Of a DNA stretch of 64,000 nucleotides, positions 59,832-64,000 are shown one piece after another (position 1 is the first letter of the stretch; every line of letters starts with the position of its first letter). Both the position numbers and the translations under genes were made by a program. Source of the DNA: Saccharomycopsis malanga (Eukaryota; Ascomycota; Saccharomycetes; Ascoideales; Saccharomycopsidaceae); the NCBI GenBank assembly GCA_004014935.1, contig CP025321.1:868001-932000 (forward strand), given 5' to 3'. Below the pieces are notes generated by a model. The model ran no database searches and had not been told where the DNA came from. It saw only the letters and a program-made list of their open reading frames with translations.

Positions 59832-62003
59832 ATGATGGTAGAAGAGTACAAGGAGTTTTCGACAGTGAGAATTGTTATATATGATTTTTTTCTCTGGCTT
59901 TTAAATGCGATTTTCGACTGTTTCTTCCGGGAGATCAGGCCGAGAAACGGATATAAGATTCCAGTTGAAGGCCCGGTGATATTTGTGGGAGCGCCGCATG
60001 CGAACCAGTTTGTTGATCCGATTATATTGATGGGGCAGGTGAAGAAGCGGGTGAACCGGCGGGTGAGTTTCTTGATTGCGACCAAGTCGTTGAAACGGCA
60101 TGTGATTGGGTTTCTTGCGAGATGCCAGTTGTCGATAGGAGTGAACCGGGCACAGGACAACTTGAAGAAGGCCACGGGGAGGATCTTTGTGAAGGATCTT
60201 GCCAAGGACGGGACGCGGATTTTCGGGGTGGGCACGAAATTCACCGAGGAGTGCATGGTGAAAGGGTTGCTAGGGCTCCCGAACTCGTTGGGCAATGCGG
60301 ATATCAAGGAGATTGTTTCGGACAACGAGTTGGTGATCCGCAAGGAGTTTAACTTGAAAAGAAGTGCGAAAGTGGCCCGGCTTTTGACCGAAGGCACGGA
60401 GTTTAGAGTGGCAGACAAGATTGACCAGAAGTATGTGTATGAGCAGGTGTTCCAGCACTTGGCACATGACGGCTGTATTGGCATCTTTCCCGAAGGCGGT
60501 TCGCACGACCGGACGACGCTACTCCCGCTAAAAGCCGGGGTGGCCATCATGGCCTTGGGCGCCATGGCGCACCATCCGGGGCTCAACGTGAAGATTGTGC
60601 CGTGTGGCATGAACTATTTCCACCCGCACAAGTTCAGATCCAGGGCTGTGGTGGAGTTTGGCAATCCTATCGAGGTTCCCAGCGACTTGGTTGCGCAGTA
60701 CACCAATCCCGAGACCAACCGAGATGCCGTGAAACAGATGTTGGACATTATCCAGGACGGATTGAAGGCTGTGACTGTGCAATGCGACTCGTACGAAACT
60801 TTGATGATGGTCCAGGCAGCCAGAAGATTGTATTCGGCCAATTTTGCCCAGCGGCTTCCCTTGCCGATGATTCACGAGTTCAACAGAAGAATCATCAAAG
60901 GCTACGAGCATTTCAAGGACAACGAGCGCATTGTGGCTCTAAACAAACGCGTCATGAACTACAACAGACAGTTGAAATACTACCATTTGGCCGACCATAT
61001 GGTAGAAACTGCTCAAATCAACGTGGTCCGTAACTTTTTCATCTTGTTGTATAGATCCGCCAAGATCCTTTTCCTCACCGTCTTGGCTCTTCCCGGCACC
61101 ATTTTGTTTTCGCCTGTCTTTGTCAGCGCCAGAATCATTTCAAAAAAGAAGGCCAAAGAAGCTCTTGCGGGATCCGTCGTCAAAATCAAAGCCAGAGACG
61201 TTCTTGCCACTTGGAAGATCTTGATCTCCATGGTCTTTGCGCCTTTATTGTATATCTTCTGGTCGTCCTTGTTCACCTTCTATTGCTACAAGAAGGAATA
61301 CTTTGCAAACCGTAGCTTGATCTTGTTATTCATCGGCAGCTATTTGCTATCTGTTTCCGTCACCTATGCTGCTTTGATCGTAGGTGAACAGGGAATGGAC
61401 CTCTTCAAAAGCTTGACTCCTCTCTATCTTTCCATTGTCGATCCCATCAGTTTGAACAACCTCAAAGTGCAAAGACGCAATCTAGCTGCTGAAATTACCG
61501 AGGTCATTGACCAGTTTGGCATTGAACTTTTCCCTGACGACTTTAATCTTTTGGAATTGAGCAACAAACCCTCTGCTCGAGACAAAGCCGGCAACAGAGT
61601 CTTTGTTGACGAAGACGAGGAAGAAGAAAGAAAAACCCAGGCTCTTCGTAGAAGAAGATTAGAACTCAAACAACAGGAAAAACTCGAAAAAGATGCAAAT
61701 TCTTTATTATCTCCTGAATCTTCTCAAACTGCGGTCACTAACGACGCCGATGAATTCTCCGACGCCTCCAATGGCGTGTCTTCATTCGTTGATTCCGACG
61801 GTATTTCTAGAATGAACTCTAATAATTCTCTTTCTAACATTCCTGTCTTTTCAGAATACCAATCCAGAAACAGAACTTCTAGCGTCAGCTCCGAATCCAG
61901 CAGTAGAGCTCTTAGCACAACCCCTATGAGCATCCACAACGGTGTCGATAAAGAAGCATTGAAACTCAAAATCAAAGAGAAAATGCATGAAAAGTTGGAT
62001 TGA
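59832..62003 (+). CDS. GPT2: Glycerol-3-phosphate / DHAP acyltransferase (Gpt2/Sct1 type)
   Basis: ER enzyme for the first acylation step of glycerolipid synthesis, making lysophosphatidic acid. Of 723 aa (743 and 759 for yeast Gpt2 and Sct1), membrane helix 1 lies near 12-30. Acyltransferase motifs follow: GAPHANQFVDP (H56, D62), IGVNRAQD, and FPEGGSHDRTTLLPLKAG (219-236). Three or four more membrane segments lie at about 397-420, 460-480 and 500-530. The Ser/Asn-rich C-terminus has many phospho-type sites, as in yeast, where it is regulatory. Base composition changes within the gene: GC-rich up to about 60.9 kb, then AT-rich. Gpt2 and Sct1 cannot be told apart here. Confidence 0.9.
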   Translation: MMVEEYKEFSTVRIVIYDFFLWLLNAIFDCFFREIRPRNGYKIPVEGPVIFVGAPHANQFVDPIILMGQVKKRVNRRVSFLIATKSLKRHVIGFLARCQLSIGVNRAQDNLKKATGRIFVKDLAKDGTRIFGVGTKFTEECMVKGLLGLPNSLGNADIKEIVSDNELVIRKEFNLKRSAKVARLLTEGTEFRVADKIDQKYVYEQVFQHLAHDGCIGIFPEGGSHDRTTLLPLKAGVAIMALGAMAHHPGLNVKIVPCGMNYFHPHKFRSRAVVEFGNPIEVPSDLVAQYTNPETNRDAVKQMLDIIQDGLKAVTVQCDSYETLMMVQAARRLYSANFAQRLPLPMIHEFNRRIIKGYEHFKDNERIVALNKRVMNYNRQLKYYHLADHMVETAQINVVRNFFILLYRSAKILFLTVLALPGTILFSPVFVSARIISKKKAKEALAGSVVKIKARDVLATWKILISMVFAPLLYIFWSSLFTFYCYKKEYFANRSLILLFIGSYLLSVSVTYAALIVGEQGMDLFKSLTPLYLSIVDPISLNNLKVQRRNLAAEITEVIDQFGIELFPDDFNLLELSNKPSARDKAGNRVFVDEDEEEERKTQALRRRRLELKQQEKLEKDANSLLSPESSQTAVTNDADEFSDASNGVSSFVDSDGISRMNSNNSLSNIPVFSEYQSRNRTSSVSSESSSRALSTTPMSIHNGVDKEALKLKIKEKMHEKLD

Positions 62004-62183
62004 TTTGTTTTCTTGGGTTGTAATTTTCTTTATTTGTTTTCTTTTTTGTTATTTTCTTGTTATTAGTGTTTCAATTCTTGTCAATTTTATAAATTTTATT
62101 CTTGTTTCTTATGCTCTCTTTTATTGCTTCTTTGTATTTTACCTTTTATATTGTGTTCAGCTGTAAATATTGGTTGTATTTTT

Positions 62184-62400
62184 ATCTTTGAACTTGTGAT
62201 TTATATTATAGTGATGGCTGAACGATTCTGGAGAATTTGGAACGATTGTATTTTCATCTTTGAACTTGTGATTTATACTATAGTAATGACTAAACGATTC
62301 TGGAGAATTTGGAACGATTGTATTTTCATCTTTGAACTTGTGATTTATACTATAGTAATGACTAAACGATTCTGGAGAATTTGGAACAATTGTATTTTTA
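62184..62400. repeat. Three tandem copies of a 72-bp repeat
   Basis: The unit begins ATCTTTGAACTTGTGATTTATA and contains ACGATTCTGGAGAATTTGGAAC. It recurs at exact 72-bp steps (62184, 62256, 62328). Copies 2 and 3 are nearly identical; copy 1 has several changes. It lies about 180 bp past the GPT2 stop. Confidence 0.9.
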
Positions 62401-62439
62401 GTTTTTATTAAAATCATATGTTTGGATGCAAAATGGTGA

Positions 62440-62645
62440 GAAAGAGCAAAAAAAACCTACAAAGATCCCGGATTTGAATCCGATTAAAAACGATTCTCTG
62501 TTGAACGTGATTCCCAAAGGCAAGTACAACTGGTAAAAATATGATCTACACTGAAGTTTAGGACTTACTTTCCAATACATTTACAAAGTCCATTTATTTT
62601 ACAACTCGTATATACAAAAATGATATGTACTGACCTTGAAGTAAA
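62440..62645 (+). repeat. S-family element, decayed copy S14
   Basis: GAGAAAGAGCAAAAAAAACCTAC and GGATTTGAATCCG (a palindromic B-box-like sequence at 62469-62481) resemble the S head. ACTTACTTTCCAATACATTTACAAAGTCC, then CTCGTATATACAAAAATGATATGTACTG, is the family 3' end with many changes. The A-box and ATT tail are lost. Confidence 0.5.
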
Positions 62646-62677
62646 AATTATCATGCAAATAACGTATATTATAATAC

Positions 62678-62760
62678 AACAGGTATCATCAAGTAATAAA
62701 AGTAAAACAGGTATCATCAAGTAATAAAAGTACAACAGCTATCATCAAGCAATAAAAGAA
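62678..62760 (+). repeat. Short tandem repeat, about 28 bp x 3
   Basis: Three near-identical units built on ACAGGTATCATCAAGTAATAAAAGTA lie just past the BTS1 stop codon. The third unit has a few changes (ACAGCTATCATCAAGCAATAAAAG). Confidence 0.8.
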
Positions 62761-62796
62761 AGACAACTTATGAACCCATGCTAGCTCCATTATATA

Positions 62797-63735
62797 TCAA
62801 CTTCCCGAAAGCTTTTCTACAATTTGCTTCAACACTTCCATTTGACTCTGTGAGTAAATTTCACCCATTCCTTGTATCAATTGCAAAGCCTGGTTCTTCA
62901 ATTTTTGCACAGTGGCTTCGCAATAAGCAAAACTGTTGGAAGTATTCTTCATATAGCTAACTACATGATTTTTCAACTCTACATTATCAGTGTGCTTTTT
63001 CAAAATATTTATAACCTCCTTGTTACTTTGGTCGTAACGAATAGCATGTATGATTGGAAACGAGAATTTGCCCTCTTTCAAATCTTCGCAATAACCTTTA
63101 TTGGTAAAATAGTCTGAACTGGACAAGTTTACGTAATCATCTTTGATCTGGTACAAGATACCTAGCAAGTTTACAAGAGGTACAAAGGAGACCTGTGGCT
63201 TGGTGCTCAACTCCATCAATCTGATGGAGAGTCTGAATAAACCGCCTGTTTTGTTCATTACCATTTCTACGTATTCCTTTTCGGTAGGACAAATGAGCGA
63301 CTCGCGCCAATACAAATCCAAGGCCTGGCCACGATGCAAATTGAGAAACTCCTCGTTGAGTATTTCGATCGCCTCGGGGCCCAACTCAAGTGCTTCTTGA
63401 ATAGCTTTGAAATACATATAATTTGCAGTATTAATTGTGACAGGGACTCCAAATATCTCATGGGCCACCGGATTGCCACGGCGTAACTTGGATCCATCCT
63501 CCACGTCATCCACGAGAAGTGATGCATTGTGCAATATTGCTATGATTGAAGTAATGATTTTCAACTGCTCCTTGTCAACTTGCAAAACTGCATTGAACGC
63601 CTCTATAAGCGCTGTCCGAAGCTCTTTGCCTGTCAGCGATCGCAAATAATCAAATGGGCCCCGGATCATCTTCTCATTTTCCTCGCTCCACGCAGAAGGT
63701 TTGATAAACTCTTTAATATCAATATCCATCTTCAC
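62797..63735 (-). CDS. BTS1: Geranylgeranyl diphosphate synthase Bts1
   Basis: Type III prenyltransferase that condenses farnesyl and isopentenyl diphosphate to GGPP for protein geranylgeranylation (Rab and Rho GTPases). Of 312 aa (335 in yeast), GKELR (37-41) comes first. The first Asp-rich motif DDVEDGSKLRRG (D76, D77, D80) is followed by FGVPVTINTANYMYFKA, LHRGQALDLYWRE, and NKTGGLFRLSIRLMEL. The second motif region is IKDDYVNL, which has DDxxN rather than DDxxD, as recalled for yeast Bts1. M3 is an alternative start. Confidence 0.94.
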   Translation of the reverse strand: MKMDIDIKEFIKPSAWSEENEKMIRGPFDYLRSLTGKELRTALIEAFNAVLQVDKEQLKIITSIIAILHNASLLVDDVEDGSKLRRGNPVAHEIFGVPVTINTANYMYFKAIQEALELGPEAIEILNEEFLNLHRGQALDLYWRESLICPTEKEYVEMVMNKTGGLFRLSIRLMELSTKPQVSFVPLVNLLGILYQIKDDYVNLSSSDYFTNKGYCEDLKEGKFSFPIIHAIRYDQSNKEVINILKKHTDNVELKNHVVSYMKNTSNSFAYCEATVQKLKNQALQLIQGMGEIYSQSQMEVLKQIVEKLSGS

Positions 63736-64000
63736 CGCCTACACTATAGTTATTGCAATTACTAACTTCTCCTCCTATATAAATCATCATTATATACATC
63801 AAATGAATCACGTGATGTGCCATTAATGATGTATACAGTGCGTTATGTTCTATTATTTACTGATGTGAACTTGTTTTTTAATCGATATCCATTTAATTAT
63901 TTGTTATTCAATTTTCCAAAAGATTTTATAATTAGCTGCCAGGATGGCTCAAGGGTTTGAACCCGACTATAATATATAATAATAATATCCTCTATTTCGC
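63736..64000. promoter_or_regulatory. BTS1 upstream region with TCACGTGA site and S fragment
   Basis: The palindrome TCACGTGA (63808-63815) lies about 75 bp upstream of the BTS1 start and has the Cbf1/bHLH core CACGTG. The last 60 bp begin an S-family fragment. Confidence 0.5.
63940..64000 (+). repeat. S-family fragment at window end (S15)
   Basis: GCTGCCAGGATGGCTCAAGGGTTTGAACCCG joins an A-box start (TGGCTCA) directly to a B-box-like GGGTTTGAACCC. An ATAATAATAAT tail follows. It may continue past the window. Confidence 0.5.

Larger units (their letters stand above)
62004..62796. other. Intergenic region between convergent GPT2 and BTS1
   Basis: It contains a 72-bp tandem repeat (62184-62400) and a decayed S copy (62440-62645). 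A short direct repeat AACAGGTATCATCAAGTAATAAAAGTA occurs nearly three times at 62678-62760. ORFs on both strands in the 72-bp array arise because 72 is a multiple of 3; they are not counted as genes. Confidence 0.6.

Noticed and set aside
59765-60610. 281-codon minus-strand ORF opposite the acyltransferase gene
   Set aside because: The plus strand encodes the conserved acyltransferase motifs; the reverse frame has no protein features.
62124-62417. ORFs on both strands across the 72-bp tandem repeat
   Set aside because: The repeat length is a multiple of three, so open frames on both strands are expected; no start context or conservation is evident.

Overview
This is nuclear DNA from a budding yeast (Saccharomycotina). 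About 20 genes are recognisable single-copy yeast orthologues. Introns are short, with GTAAGT/GTATGT donors and TACTAAC/CTAAC branch sites. CTG codons are strikingly rare, even in the GC-rich reading frames. One conserved position that is Ser in human Taspase1 is encoded by CTG. This suggests, without proving, a CTG-Ser clade (Debaryomyces/Candida-type) species. If so, CTG codons in these translations should be read as Ser.

Layout: the tail of a ribokinase gene (RBK1, 1-218), CEX1, RAI1, a small spliced membrane-protein gene, repeats (7.3-8.8 kb), UBC13, a long leader and BMH1, the six-exon TVP15, RAD17, ARP10, an unrecognised Ser/Asn-rich protein, FUB1, repeats (20.9-22.6 kb), NOC4 divergent from DOA1, repeats plus a dead thiolase fragment (26.7-28.7 kb), RFC3, an unknown 156-aa ORF that overlaps a Taspase-like gene, YPK3, MMS21, RSC58, MID1, PUS4, a possible small tail-anchored protein, two tandem related zinc-cluster regulators on either side of a 5.9-kb gene-free repeat island (49.2-55.1 kb), a GPT2/SCT1 acyltransferase, a 72-bp tandem repeat, and BTS1. 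The genes do not form one pathway. They cover housekeeping work: tRNA export and modification, mRNA quality control, DNA replication and damage response (UBC13, RAD17, RFC3, MMS21), chromatin, ribosome synthesis, ubiquitin/proteasome function, signalling and lipid synthesis.

The most unusual content is two dispersed repeat families, named here S and L. S (up to about 300 bp, more than 14 copies or fragments) has a tRNA-like head with a Pol III A-box (TGGCTCAGTGG). One copy also has a perfect B-box (GGTTCGATTCC). A conserved body follows, and the element ends in an (ATT)n tail. One copy sits inside an older S copy, flanked by a 13-14 bp direct repeat that looks like a target-site duplication. 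L (about 1-1.2 kb, five copies and a fragment) begins with a second, Leu/Ser-tRNA-like head. That head contains an 8-bp stem whose loop carries two or three 10-bp repeats. S lies just 5' of L at four or five loci, so the two may form one composite element. Together they look like tRNA-derived, SINE-like retroelements, a class I know to be rare in budding yeasts.

Other notable points: a 7-nt microexon in TVP15; a likely 640-nt 5'-UTR intron in BMH1; same-strand overlap of the Taspase gene with its upstream ORF; and an abrupt change of base composition inside the acyltransferase gene. All identifications come from reading the sequence and from memory of protein families. No database search was run.
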